From Puniceicoccales bacterium (GTDB lineage Bacteria; Verrucomicrobiota; Verrucomicrobiia; Opitutales; JAIRLM01), in assembly GCA_031275345.1 (NCBI GenBank), contig JAISOW010000001.1, positions 1 to 48,000 of the forward strand: a DNA stretch of 48,000 nt, written 5' to 3'. The notes under the pieces are model-generated. The model worked only from the letters and a program-made list of their open reading frames with translations. It was not told where the DNA came from and did no database searches. Shown one piece after another: positions 18,176 to 27,156 of this stretch. Each line of letters opens with the position of its first letter. Within the stretch, counting starts at the first letter, position 1. Both the position numbers and the translations under genes were made by a program.

Positions 18176-18233
18176 GGTGGGCCGTCCATATCCCATTTGA
18201 CATTTTTTTCCGTGAAACCAGCCTGCATCGGCG

Positions 18234-19478
18234 ATGAATGCGCGAACAGATCTGGCAAATTTGAAAAAAAAATGCCAAAATGCGACGAAGACCGGCGGCT
18301 GCCATGGCATGGGCTATAAATTTGCCTCCGTCGAAGAGAGGCGGCGGCAGTTTCAAAAAAAATTTCCCGACCGATCCATTTTGGATTTTGGCATAGGACG
18401 GCCGCAGGAAGCGCCGCCAAGCGGTGCGATGGATGGACTTGTGCGGGCACTGGCCCGGCCCAATTGTCATGGCTACGCGGAATGTGGCTGCCGCGATTTT
18501 CTCGAAACGGTGGCCCGCTATTTGGAGCGAAATTTTTTTTTGCAACTGGAGCCGGAGGAGGAAATTTTGCCATCCATGGGCATCAAAAATGCGCTCACCT
18601 ACCTAGCATTGGAATTTTTGCGGCCGGGGGATGTGCTACTGGCCACCGTGCCCGGCTACCCGGTTCTGCCAACCCATGCAGCCCTGCGTGGTGTCGAAGT
18701 AGTTTCCCTGCCCCTGTTGAAAAAAAACTTTTTTTTACCAGATTTTTCCTCCGTTCCACCAGCCATTTTGCACCGGGCTAAATTGCTTTTGCTCAACTAC
18801 CCCAACAATCCAACCGGGGCGTTGGCAGGTGCCGATTTTTTCCAAAAAGCCGTTGCCTTTGCCCAAGAACACGGCCTTATCGTGGCCCACGATGCCGCCT
18901 ATGCCGGACTTCACGGCCCTGCGGCATTTTCCATTTTGCAAATTCCTGGAGCTAAGGATATTTGCCTCGAGCTGTATTCCTGCTCCAAGGCACACAACAT
19001 GACCGGCTGGCGCATTGGCTGGGTTTGCGGAGGAAGGTTGCCCATCGCCGCCTACCGCCGTGCCAAGGAATGCAGCGATTCTGGACAGTTTCTTCCCATC
19101 CAGTACGGCGCCATGGCAGCCCTAGACGACGATGACTTTTGTGCCCGATCATTGGCATTATTGGACCGCAGGTGTAGGGCGGTGGAACGTCTACTATGCG
19201 GCGAAGGTGGTGCTGGCTTTGCAGAACAGCCACCGCACCATCCATTCTACCTATACCTGCCGGCCCCAACGGCTGTTGACGAAATTGCACTGGCCACGGC
19301 CGCAGAGTTCAGCGACTGGCTGCTGGCCGAAGAAGGAATTTTAACCATTCCATGGGATGAGGTTGGCCACTACGTGCGGTTTTCCATGACCATTCCGCTG
19401 GAACCCGACGAGCTGGAGCAACAGCTAGCTGAACGATTGGCGCGGCACAGGTTCTGCCACGGCCGGGCCGGCGGCTAG
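18234..19478 (+). CDS. DapL-like class I/II aminotransferase
   Basis: A PLP-dependent fold-type I aminotransferase. It has [10 protein letters not shown] near the N-terminus, [10 protein letters not shown] (cofactor and substrate contacts) and [15 protein letters not shown], in which the lysine forms the Schiff base. The K-x2-NMTGWRIG spelling is typical of LL-diaminopimelate aminotransferase, which makes LL-DAP for peptidoglycan in chlamydiae and relatives, but related aspartate-type enzymes share it. The start may be the ATG at 18309 (MGYKFASVE). The coding sequence contains several A or T runs of 7-9 bases, which are slippage-prone. It converges with dnaJ with a 4-base overlap. Confidence 0.8.
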   Translation: MNARTDLANLKKKCQNATKTGGCHGMGYKFASVEERRRQFQKKFPDRSILDFGIGRPQEAPPSGAMDGLVRALARPNCHGYAECGCRDFLETVARYLERNFFLQLEPEEEILPSMGIKNALTYLALEFLRPGDVLLATVPGYPVLPTHAALRGVEVVSLPLLKKNFFLPDFSSVPPAILHRAKLLLLNYPNNPTGALAGADFFQKAVAFAQEHGLIVAHDAAYAGLHGPAAFSILQIPGAKDICLELYSCSKAHNMTGWRIGWVCGGRLPIAAYRRAKECSDSGQFLPIQYGAMAALDDDDFCARSLALLDRRCRAVERLLCGEGGAGFAEQPPHHPFYLYLPAPTAVDEIALATAAEFSDWLLAEEGILTIPWDEVGHYVRFSMTIPLEPDELEQQLAERLARHRFCHGRAGG

Positions 19479-20614
19479 GGCCGGAAAATGCGCTGAAAAA
19501 AACCTTCCTTTGGCGTCTGGGAATCTCCCATGCTTGCGGCGAATGCCATGAGCTTTTCCCGCTGAGCTTTGTTCAATTTTTCCGGTACCAAAACCTGCAC
19601 CCGCACAAATTGATCCCCTCTGCCGTGGCTGCCATGGATGGATGGCATGCCCTTGCCCCGCAAACGAAAGGAAGTTTCCGGCTGCGTGCCGGCTGGAATT
19701 TTCAGCATGCCGTGGCCATCGATGGTGCGGACCTCGAGTTCCCCTCCCAGGGCCATGGTGTGGAATGGGACGGCGATGGATGTCAGCAGATCGTTTCCAT
19801 CCCGCTGAAAAATTTCATCCGGCTTCACCCGAATTACGACGTAGAGATCGCCCTGGGCGCCACCACCCCGTCCTCCCTCGCCACCACCCCTGGAGCAGAG
19901 CCGTGTCCCTGTGTCCACGCCAGGTGGGATGTGGACCTGCACCTTGTGGGATGCCACCACCAGGCCACGGCCGCCGCACTTTGCACAGGGATTGGATGAA
20001 ATCTGCCGTGCACCTCCGCAGCGGGGACACGGCTGGGACATTTGGAAAAAGCCGCGCTGCATGGTAACCATGCCCTGGCCGTGGCAGGTGGGGCAGCTAA
20101 TCTTCTTAGATCCAGGCGTGTCGCCCGATCCGCCGCAGTCACCGCAGGTACTGTGCCGCTGGTATTGGAGCGTTTTTTCAATTCCGTTAAATGCCTCCAA
20201 TAGCGTAATTTCCAGATCATAGCGCAGGTCATTTCCGTCCGCACGGCCGGAGGAATGGCCGGAGGAGGACATGCCATGCCCTCCGAAAAGACTTTCACCA
20301 AATCCTTCGCCAAAAACCTCATTAAATATGTCAAACGGATTCTGGGACTGGCTAAAATGCATGCCATGACCGGAAAAATTTCCGCCACCCGGCTGGAATG
20401 CCTCCGAACCAAAGCGGTCATAGGCGGCCCGTTTCTTATCGTCACTCAACACCTCGTAGGCCCGGGAGACCTGCTTAAACTTTTCCTCAGCCGTTTGATT
20501 GCCGGGATTTTTGTCGGGATGGTACTGGACGGCCTTTTTGCGGTAGGCTTTTTTGATTTCTTCGGCGGATGCACCCCGCTCCACACCGAGCAATGCATAG
20601 TAATCGTCGGCCAT
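19475..20614 (-). CDS. dnaJ: Chaperone DnaJ
   Basis: A type I J-protein of 379 residues. The J domain has HPDKNPG. A Gly/Phe/Ser-rich linker follows, then four zinc motifs ([32 protein letters not shown]) with all eight cysteines present. The C-terminal substrate-binding domains contain [12 protein letters not shown]. It stimulates DnaK ATPase and binds unfolded clients. It is 3 bases downstream of grpE; dnaK and hrcA are not in this window. Confidence 0.97.
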   Translation of the reverse strand: MADDYYALLGVERGASAEEIKKAYRKKAVQYHPDKNPGNQTAEEKFKQVSRAYEVLSDDKKRAAYDRFGSEAFQPGGGNFSGHGMHFSQSQNPFDIFNEVFGEGFGESLFGGHGMSSSGHSSGRADGNDLRYDLEITLLEAFNGIEKTLQYQRHSTCGDCGGSGDTPGSKKISCPTCHGQGMVTMQRGFFQMSQPCPRCGGARQISSNPCAKCGGRGLVVASHKVQVHIPPGVDTGTRLCSRGGGEGGRGGGAQGDLYVVIRVKPDEIFQRDGNDLLTSIAVPFHTMALGGELEVRTIDGHGMLKIPAGTQPETSFRLRGKGMPSIHGSHGRGDQFVRVQVLVPEKLNKAQREKLMAFAASMGDSQTPKEGFFQRIFRP

Positions 20615-20617
20615 GGC

Positions 20618-21205
20618 CTACTCCTTTGGCAGATCGGCCCCGGCGGGCATTCCTGTCGACACAATGACCAATGCCGGCCGCAGCAATTTTTTCCCCAGGC
20701 GATAGCCCGTTCGCACCACCTGTGCTACGCAGTCCACCGGCACGGTTCCGTCCGGTACGGCTGCAATGGCATCGGCGAAGTTGGGATCAAACCGTTCTCC
20801 TACCTTGCCAACCTCCTCCACTCCACGATTTTTCAGCAGCCGGTCCAGCTGGTCAAAGATGAGGCTAAAACCTTCAACGGCACGGCTAACTTCCTGGTCG
20901 CGCGCGGCCCGCAGGCCAAGGGTAAAATTATCCATCACGGGAAACAATTCCATCAACAGGGATTCGCCGGCCTGCGCTTCCCGTGCCGCCCACTCTGCCT
21001 CCATGCGCTTGCGATAGTTGTCATGGTCTGCCAATGCCCGTAGCAGGCGGTCCTGCAAATCTGCCACGCTGTCCTGCAGTCGACAAATCTCGGCAAAATT
21101 GTCACATTTTTCCGATTCCGCTACGGCATCATCTTTTTCCATCCCCCCTTCCTGCACCGGAGCCGTCGCCCCGTCTGTCTCCAAACTTTTGCGCGCTTTT
21201 CCCAT
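20618..21205 (-). CDS. grpE: Nucleotide exchange factor GrpE
   Basis: GrpE of about 195 residues. A long coiled-coil (RLQDSVADLQDRLLRALADHDNYRKRMEAE, written here in two parts: RLQDSVADLQDRLLR then ALADHDNYRKRMEAE) leads to LLMELFPVMDNF. The C-terminal beta domain ends GYRLGKKLLRPALVIVS. It releases ADP from DnaK. I chose the ATG at 21205 (MGKARKS); an ATG at 21217 is in frame. It is followed by dnaJ and preceded by the response-regulator gene on the same strand. Confidence 0.95.
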   Translation of the reverse strand: MGKARKSLETDGATAPVQEGGMEKDDAVAESEKCDNFAEICRLQDSVADLQDRLLRALADHDNYRKRMEAEWAAREAQAGESLLMELFPVMDNFTLGLRAARDQEVSRAVEGFSLIFDQLDRLLKNRGVEEVGKVGERFDPNFADAIAAVPDGTVPVDCVAQVVRTGYRLGKKLLRPALVIVSTGMPAGADLPKE

Positions 21206-21291
21206 CGTCCTCGGCAAGTGCTACCAATGGTCCGGTGGAAGACAAGCCAAAAAGTGGTCACCAGTGCCAACCCTGGGCGGATCGCCATGGC

Positions 21292-22005
21292 CTATCCGTC
21301 GGCGAGAAGATAGCCAACGCCGTGGACGGTTTGCAGGCAATTGCCACAGCCGCAGCGGTGCAAAAGTTTGCGGATGCGGACAATGTACTGATCCAGGGAT
21401 CGGCCGTAGGGATTGGTAAGAAATCCCCAAACCCCCAAAATTAGATCCCGGCGCGGGACAATTTGATGGCGCCGCATGGCCAGCATGGCCAACAGGCCAA
21501 GTTCCTTATGTCCAATTGGAAACACCGTGCCATCCGGTAGAACAATCTCCTGGCGCTGGGCCAGGACCTGGCCGCGGCCAATGGTAAAATTTTCCAATTG
21601 AAGTTTTTGCAAAAAAAGAGGTTGTGGCACGGAACGGCGCAGAACGGATCGGATGCGGATGTGCAGTTCGGCACAGGACAGCGGCTTTTCCAAAACATCG
21701 TCGCCGATGGTCAATGCCCGGATTTTGTCCTGCAGCTGGCCGCGGTTGACGAGGAAGATGGCGGGAATATTTTCACCACTCTGCCGCCGAGTTTTTATAA
21801 AATTTAGACCACAGCCATCCGGCAGAGCCACATTTAGAATGAGCAGTGCACCACTTTGTTCCTCCAAAATTTTTTCCACGTTCCGCAGGCTGTCCGCCGC
21901 CACGGCCCGCATGGACCAGCTGGCCATCTGGGAAACCAAGACCCCAGTCAATGCTCTATCTCCGTCCGCCACCACAACCAAAGGTTTTTTGCTTTCATTC
22001 CCCAT
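21292..22005 (-). CDS. OmpR/PhoB-type response regulator with altered receiver
   Basis: A two-domain regulator of 237 residues. The N-terminal receiver keeps the acidic pair (D14, D16) and the lysine (K107 in EKPLS). The residue aligned with the phospho-acceptor aspartate is Asn58 (LILNVALPDG; the codon reads AAT), and the usual threonine of strand 4 is also replaced. The C-terminal winged helix has GHKELGLLAMLA, RRDLILGVWGF, the recognition helix RSLDQYIVRIRKLL and TVHGVGYLL. It probably binds DNA without Asp phosphorylation. No histidine kinase is adjacent. A promoter candidate lies upstream. Confidence 0.9.
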   Translation of the reverse strand: MGNESKKPLVVVADGDRALTGVLVSQMASWSMRAVAADSLRNVEKILEEQSGALLILNVALPDGCGLNFIKTRRQSGENIPAIFLVNRGQLQDKIRALTIGDDVLEKPLSCAELHIRIRSVLRRSVPQPLFLQKLQLENFTIGRGQVLAQRQEIVLPDGTVFPIGHKELGLLAMLAMRRHQIVPRRDLILGVWGFLTNPYGRSLDQYIVRIRKLLHRCGCGNCLQTVHGVGYLLADG

Positions 22006-22308
22006 TGTGGCTCTGCCCTAGTTGGGTCGGGATGGTGTGAAACGAATTTTTTGCAGCACATTGCCGCATTTTTTCAGCCAATCGGTTGATAATTTTGCGC
22101 AAATATATGCCAGTCAAGTAATTGACAATGATGCAATGGCATCTGCCAATGGAAAAATTTTTTGCCCCACATCAACCACGGTTGTCAGTGCCCGGCGGAC
22201 ATTAAAAGTGCGCGATGCCCGTAAAAGCCGCACGGTGGCCATGGGAACCGTGTGACGGCCGTGGACCTTGCTGGGATTTGAGCTCCCAAGTGCTGGGATA
22301 AAGCTGCG
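22006..22308. other. Intergenic region upstream of the response regulator
   Basis: About 300 bases without a credible gene. It is AT-rich near 22040-22170 and contains a sigma-70-like promoter pointing at the response regulator and the 10-bp palindrome TTTGCGCAAA at 22094-22103. Nothing else was recognised between there and the tRNA-Glu gene. Confidence 0.5.
22089..22117 (-). promoter_or_regulatory. Promoter candidate for the response-regulator gene
   Basis: On the minus strand TTGACT (22117-22112) and AATTAT (22094-22089) are separated by exactly 17 bases. The likely transcription start is near 22082, giving a leader of about 75 bases. The TTTGCGCAAA palindrome overlaps the spacer and the -10 edge and could be a regulator site. 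Confidence 0.4.
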
Positions 22309-22386
<78 letters not shown>

Positions 22387-22432
22387 CCCGGCGGTGAACC
22401 TGTCATGTCCACGTCGACTGGCAAGTTATTTT

Positions 22433-23263
22433 TCAAAAAAACCGGCGGCTGCCACCTTTGCGCATGCTTCCTGCCACCGGATTTTTTGCCGACGTGCCCA
22501 GTAAAACTTGGGCCAATGGCCGGTGGACAAAGCCGGCATTTCGCGTAAGGGTCAAAATGTCGTCCAGGCAGTCCGCCGTCAATGTGCATAGATGCAGCAG
22601 CAAGATTTCCTGTCGTTTTCCATTCCGCGCCTTGGCCAATTCCTCTGCCAGGTGGGCAAGAAATTGACGCCGAACTTCGGCCGCTTCAGCTGCTCTGCCA
22701 TTTTCCCTAAAAAGCCTCTGACGGGCATTAAACTCCCAGTCGCGGGGGTCGATGGTGATGGGGGCAATGGTGTAGCCACGGTGTTCTAAAAATTTTCGCA
22801 CCTGCTGGCGCAATTCTCCCTGGCCTTCGTCGAGGCCGGGAAAGCGAAAAAATCGCATGCGCGTGCCATTTTTGGCCAATAGTAGGCCATTGGCCGTCTG
22901 TTCCCCCGCCACCACATCCCGGCAAAATGCTTCCAATCCGACCGCGGAAAGATTTTTATGGGATGCGGTGTGGTTACCAATCTCGTGGCCGGCGTCGATC
23001 CAATTCTGTAAAATGGCAATCCTGGACCGCTGCTCTCCCCGCCAAAAAAATTTGCTTTCGTTGACAAACGCCGTTGCCGGAACCTTCCATCGTCGCAGGC
23101 AGCCAAGAATTTTTTTGTTCATTTGTCGCACCTGCGCGAGGCTTGCATAGCTTTCCAAGCATGGCACGTCGTCGAAGGTGATGGCCATCCATCGCATATC
23201 TGCCTGTGCCACAGAGATACGGACGAAAGATAGCGGCAGAAAAAAAAGGAAAAGACGCCACAC
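22433..23263 (-). CDS. Secreted polysaccharide deacetylase (NodB/CE4 family)
   Basis: A 276-residue CE4-type deacetylase with an N-terminal signal peptide (hydrophobic from residue 2, cleavage near SVAQA). It has motif 1 TFDD (catalytic base D31 and metal ligand D32), motif 2 H-x3-H (H98 and H102 in GNHTASH) and motif 3 FRFPG. It would remove N-acetyl groups from peptidoglycan or another exported glycan. The start is a GTG. A TTGACT box lies about 34 bases upstream of it, with a weak -10. It stands alone between two tRNA genes. Confidence 0.88.
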   Translation of the reverse strand: MWRLFLFFLPLSFVRISVAQADMRWMAITFDDVPCLESYASLAQVRQMNKKILGCLRRWKVPATAFVNESKFFWRGEQRSRIAILQNWIDAGHEIGNHTASHKNLSAVGLEAFCRDVVAGEQTANGLLLAKNGTRMRFFRFPGLDEGQGELRQQVRKFLEHRGYTIAPITIDPRDWEFNARQRLFRENGRAAEAAEVRRQFLAHLAEELAKARNGKRQEILLLHLCTLTADCLDDILTLTRNAGFVHRPLAQVLLGTSAKNPVAGSMRKGGSRRFF

Positions 23264-23368
23264 GGCGGCATGTTGAAATTTTTTAGAAAAAAGTCAACGG
23301 GCTGCGGGACGGCCAATTTTCCAGAATCTCCGTTGACCTTTCGGAAAAATTGCGCTCTTTGGCCGGCG

Positions 23369-23810
<442 letters not shown>

Positions 23811-24851
23811 ATGGATTATTCGGTGGATCAGCTGGTTGCACTGCTGCAACCCAGGGCAGTGCGGGGAAATTTTTTTGGAAAAATTCGAGGCATTGCGTCC
23901 CTGGAACAGGCAAAGGAGGGCGATCTGTCATTTTTGGACAATCCGCGCTACGTGGCCCACGTGGCCAACAGCCAGGCATCGGTGCTGCTGCTGCCGGAAT
24001 CCTATGACGGGAAGCCGCAACCCAATGCCGCACACCTCATTGTTGCCAATCCATCTCTGGCACTTGGCCAGCTATGCAAGGAGGTGGAACGGGAGCGCAG
24101 CCGGCCGGCCGTGGCCGGAATTCATCCAACGGCCCTGGTCGATGCCACGGCCAGCGTCCACGCAACGGCTTCCATTGGGCCCTACTGCGTCGTCGAAGCC
24201 GATGTGCTGATAGCTGCCCATGCCGTTGTCTTGGCCCACTGCACCGTTGGTCCCCGCTGCCGCGTCGGCGAATCTTCCCTGCTCCACCCGAAGGTGTGTC
24301 TTTACCAGGATACGGAAATTGGAGCCGGCTGCATCATCCACGGCGGTGCGGTGATCGGCTGCGACGGCTATGGCTATGCCACCACGGAGAACGGAATGCA
24401 CCACAAATTGGCCCACATCGGTCGGGTGGTGCTGGAAGACGGCGTGGAGGTGGGAGCCAACTGCACCATCGACCGGGCCCGCTTTGCCGAAACCCGCATC
24501 GGTGCCGGCACAAAGATCGATAATTTGGTGCAAATTGGCCACAATGTCATGGTCGGCAAAAGCTGCCTAATCGTGGCACAGGTTGGAATTGCCGGAAGTA
24601 CGCGGCTGGGAGATGGGGTTGTGCTGGCTGGACAGGTCGGAGTTGCAGGGCACATTTCCATCGGAGCCGGGAGCCAGGTCGCGGCACAGGGAGGCGTGGC
24701 AAGCAATTTGCCACCGAATAGCATCGTTCGGGGAACGCCCGCCATGCCACTGGCACTCGCCAACCGCTACTTTGTTCTGCGAAAACGCATTCCGGAGCTC
24801 TTTCGACGCGTAGAAAATTTGGAACGGGAAATGGCGTCGGATGGGCATTGA
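23811..24851 (+). CDS. lpxD: UDP-3-O-acylglucosamine N-acyltransferase LpxD
   Basis: LpxD of 346 residues. The N-terminal uridine-binding domain (IRGIASLEQAKEGDLSFLDN) is followed by a left-handed beta-helix of hexapeptide repeats beginning IHPTALVDATASVH, and by a C-terminal helix (ELFRRVENLEREM). The catalytic histidine is expected at H244 in VQIGHNVMVG. It adds the second acyl chain in lipid A synthesis, so the cell makes lipid A. The ATG follows GGGAAGG by 3 bases. Other lpx genes are not adjacent. Confidence 0.96.
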   Translation: MDYSVDQLVALLQPRAVRGNFFGKIRGIASLEQAKEGDLSFLDNPRYVAHVANSQASVLLLPESYDGKPQPNAAHLIVANPSLALGQLCKEVERERSRPAVAGIHPTALVDATASVHATASIGPYCVVEADVLIAAHAVVLAHCTVGPRCRVGESSLLHPKVCLYQDTEIGAGCIIHGGAVIGCDGYGYATTENGMHHKLAHIGRVVLEDGVEVGANCTIDRARFAETRIGAGTKIDNLVQIGHNVMVGKSCLIVAQVGIAGSTRLGDGVVLAGQVGVAGHISIGAGSQVAAQGGVASNLPPNSIVRGTPAMPLALANRYFVLRKRIPELFRRVENLEREMASDGH

Positions 24852-24876
24852 CCGAATGGTTCAATTTGCATAAAAT
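24848..24876 (+). promoter_or_regulatory. Sigma-70 promoter of the kinase-like effector gene
   Basis: TTGACC (24848-24853) and TAAAAT (24871-24876) are separated by exactly 17 bases; each matches 5 of 6 consensus positions. The -35 box overlaps the lpxD stop codon. The predicted transcription start near 24883 is only about 2 bases before the ATG at 24885, so the mRNA may be almost leaderless. Confidence 0.6.
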
Positions 24877-24884
24877 TTATTTTG

Positions 24885-26381
24885 ATGGCACCTCCACTCA
24901 ATGCAACTGCGAACCTTGCAGCCGCAAGCGGTTTAATTCAACAGCAATTCGGTGTTGACAAAGGCAGTCAAGCAGATGGCGGAATTGCCGCTGGGCCGGT
25001 GCACACGCCAACGACCCTGGCCAGTAGCTCGGTGGTGACACAATTGTCCGGATTGCCAAACCTGGGCTATTTGCCCAGCGCAACGACCGCATCCAATGAT
25101 GTGCGCAGCGCGTTGGGCAAAACTTCACTGAGGCCGCCGGCATTCGCACATTTGCAAAAGCCAAAGAGTGCGGGTGGCGGTGTTGGAGGAGCGGCGCCAA
25201 TGATGTCATCGACACCCCCTCCACCCAGAATGGCACCGGCTCCTCCTCCACCCAGATATGCGAACCTCTTCGATACGATAACCTTTCAAGGCGCCACCGG
25301 CGGCACGGTCGTGTGGTCACAGGACAAGGAAAAGTGTAGAGCCATATTAGCCCAGCCGCTTCTCAACCCTGGCCCTGGACGGATGGAGCAGTTGCAGACC
25401 ATGGAACGAGCGGCCCATGTGCTTGGTTTGCAAGGTTCTTCCAGCGTTGAGTTGCCAACCGAACCCAAAAAAATTGTCGGAGAAAAATTAGAAAATGTGA
25501 GGGGAATTGGCGTGATAGATGGAGGTAAAATGAGCGCTATGCTCGATCGTATAACCCATGAGGTGGGTTCAAAAACAGTCCACGGCGTGGTGAAAACGCT
25601 TTCCTCTGAAGCGTCCATATCAAACAAATCGATGAATGAAGTCAATAGTACATTGCAGCAGAAAGGGATGGCTGTAAAAGCCAATGCATCCAATGAAGAG
25701 ATATTCACGGACCTTATATCGCGCAATTGCACGGTCGGCAGTGTGGCGAAGACGGTTAGTTTGCTGTCCGGTGTCCCGGATGCAGCGACGCTGATCGTCC
25801 AGAGCAAGGCCATCGATAGGGGCAATAATGTGCCAGATCTCTGTATGGAGTACGCCGAAGGGCAAACACTGCTCAAGCAAATGAAATCGGGCAATTTGCG
25901 TTCGTGTAAACACGAACAGAGGGGTCAACTTTTGCACCAACTAGTATCTTTGCAAACATTGTATATTCTAATCGGTGCACAGGACTGCCATGAGTCCAAT
26001 ATCATGGTCGATTTAAAGGGGAATAGGTGTGTGGTGAAGGGCGTTGACAATGACATTGTTCTTTCAGAGCAAGTTAACCTTAACAAAGCCAATGCTCCTC
26101 CAGAGTTACACGCCATTACCCACGTAGGCCGAGATATGTACAATGGAATTATGGCGCTACGACCCCATCATCTGGCGCGTTCCTTTCTCGAAAACGGCCG
26201 AAGCGTGAACACCGCAGAGTTTACCGCCATATGCACGCGGCTTGCCATTTTGCAAAAGCACTTTTCCGGCCTGGAAGCTGAGGGAAAGGTCATAGATACA
26301 AACGAGCAATGGCAGTCGCCGGATGTTGCCAAAAGTTTATCCAATGGCAACAAGATGATCAAAAATCTCATGCTGGAGTAG
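24885..26381 (+). CDS. Putative T3SS effector with a protein-kinase-like domain
   Basis: A 498-residue protein without signal peptide or membrane segment. The N-terminal 130 residues are Ala/Gly/Ser-rich and include two proline runs (PPPPRMAPAPPPPRY), as in disordered secretion or adaptor regions. The C-terminal half resembles a protein kinase: a hinge-like CMEYAEGQTLLKQM, a catalytic-loop-like QDCHESNIMV with D near 367 and N five residues later as in HRD-x4-N, and GVDND near 387 in the DFG position. The histidine of HRD is replaced, and no clear glycine loop or beta-3 lysine was found. Codon use is more AT-rich than in lpxD. An effector role is inferred from composition and the T3SS genes nearby. 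Confidence 0.5.
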   Translation: MAPPLNATANLAAASGLIQQQFGVDKGSQADGGIAAGPVHTPTTLASSSVVTQLSGLPNLGYLPSATTASNDVRSALGKTSLRPPAFAHLQKPKSAGGGVGGAAPMMSSTPPPPRMAPAPPPPRYANLFDTITFQGATGGTVVWSQDKEKCRAILAQPLLNPGPGRMEQLQTMERAAHVLGLQGSSSVELPTEPKKIVGEKLENVRGIGVIDGGKMSAMLDRITHEVGSKTVHGVVKTLSSEASISNKSMNEVNSTLQQKGMAVKANASNEEIFTDLISRNCTVGSVAKTVSLLSGVPDAATLIVQSKAIDRGNNVPDLCMEYAEGQTLLKQMKSGNLRSCKHEQRGQLLHQLVSLQTLYILIGAQDCHESNIMVDLKGNRCVVKGVDNDIVLSEQVNLNKANAPPELHAITHVGRDMYNGIMALRPHHLARSFLENGRSVNTAEFTAICTRLAILQKHFSGLEAEGKVIDTNEQWQSPDVAKSLSNGNKMIKNLMLE

Positions 26382-26445
26382 CCGACATAGGTACCAGGTC
26401 AATTTTTGCGGCCCTTGTCCAGATGGATGGAGCGTTGAAAAATTT

Positions 26446-27156
26446 TTAAAATTCGTCCCCAAGATAGAATTGGCGGCTAAGTGGATCGGCAAGTAACGTT
26501 TCCCGGTCGCCTTCGACCAGCACCTTGCCTCCGTGCATCAGATAGGCACGGTCGACTATGGCCAGCGTTTCCCGCACGCTGTGGTCCGTGATGAGAATGC
26601 CGAGCCCCGTTCGTTTGAGCTGGCGCAGGATGCGCTGCACCTCTTGAACGTTGATGGGATCTACGCCACTGAATGGTTCATCGAGGAGTAGAAAGCGAGG
26701 TCGACCCAACAGTGCACGGGCAATTTCCAACCGTCGCCGTTCCCCCCCGCTCACGGTGGGGGCTGGCTGCCCCGCCAAATGGGCAAGGGAAAACTCTTCC
26801 AACAGCTGTTCCACCCTATTCCGCCGATCGCTGCCAGGAATTGGCAACACTTCGGCAACGGCCCACAAGTTTTGGCGCACTGTCAACCCGCGAAAAATGG
26901 ATGGTTCTTGGGGAAGGTAGCCAATGCCCTTGCCGGCTCTTCGGTGCATGGGCAGGCGGGTGATATCATCGCCATCGAGCACGATCCGTCCAGCACTTGG
27001 CCGCACCAGGCCCACCACCATGTGAAATGTGGTCGATTTTCCGGCTCCATTGGGTCCCAACAGTCCAACCACCTCCCCCGGCACAATTTCCAGGGAAACG
27101 GACTGGACGACTGACCGATGGCCATAGAATTTTTGCAAAGCGCATGCCCCTAGCAT
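26446..27156 (-). CDS. lptB: LPS export ABC transporter ATPase LptB
   Basis: An ABC ATPase of 236 residues with Walker A GPNGAGKST, Q-loop LPQEPSIFRGLTVRQNL, signature VSGGERRRLEIARALL, Walker B FLLLDEPFSGVDPI and the switch histidine in LITDHSVRETL. The Q-loop spelling and DEPFxGVDP are characteristic of LptB, which powers LPS transport to the outer membrane with LptFG. The ATG at 27156 overlaps the end of the McsB homologue gene by 7 bases, implying coupling. No lptA or lptC is adjacent in the window. Confidence 0.93.
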   Translation of the reverse strand: MLGACALQKFYGHRSVVQSVSLEIVPGEVVGLLGPNGAGKSTTFHMVVGLVRPSAGRIVLDGDDITRLPMHRRAGKGIGYLPQEPSIFRGLTVRQNLWAVAEVLPIPGSDRRNRVEQLLEEFSLAHLAGQPAPTVSGGERRRLEIARALLGRPRFLLLDEPFSGVDPINVQEVQRILRQLKRTGLGILITDHSVRETLAIVDRAYLMHGGKVLVEGDRETLLADPLSRQFYLGDEF

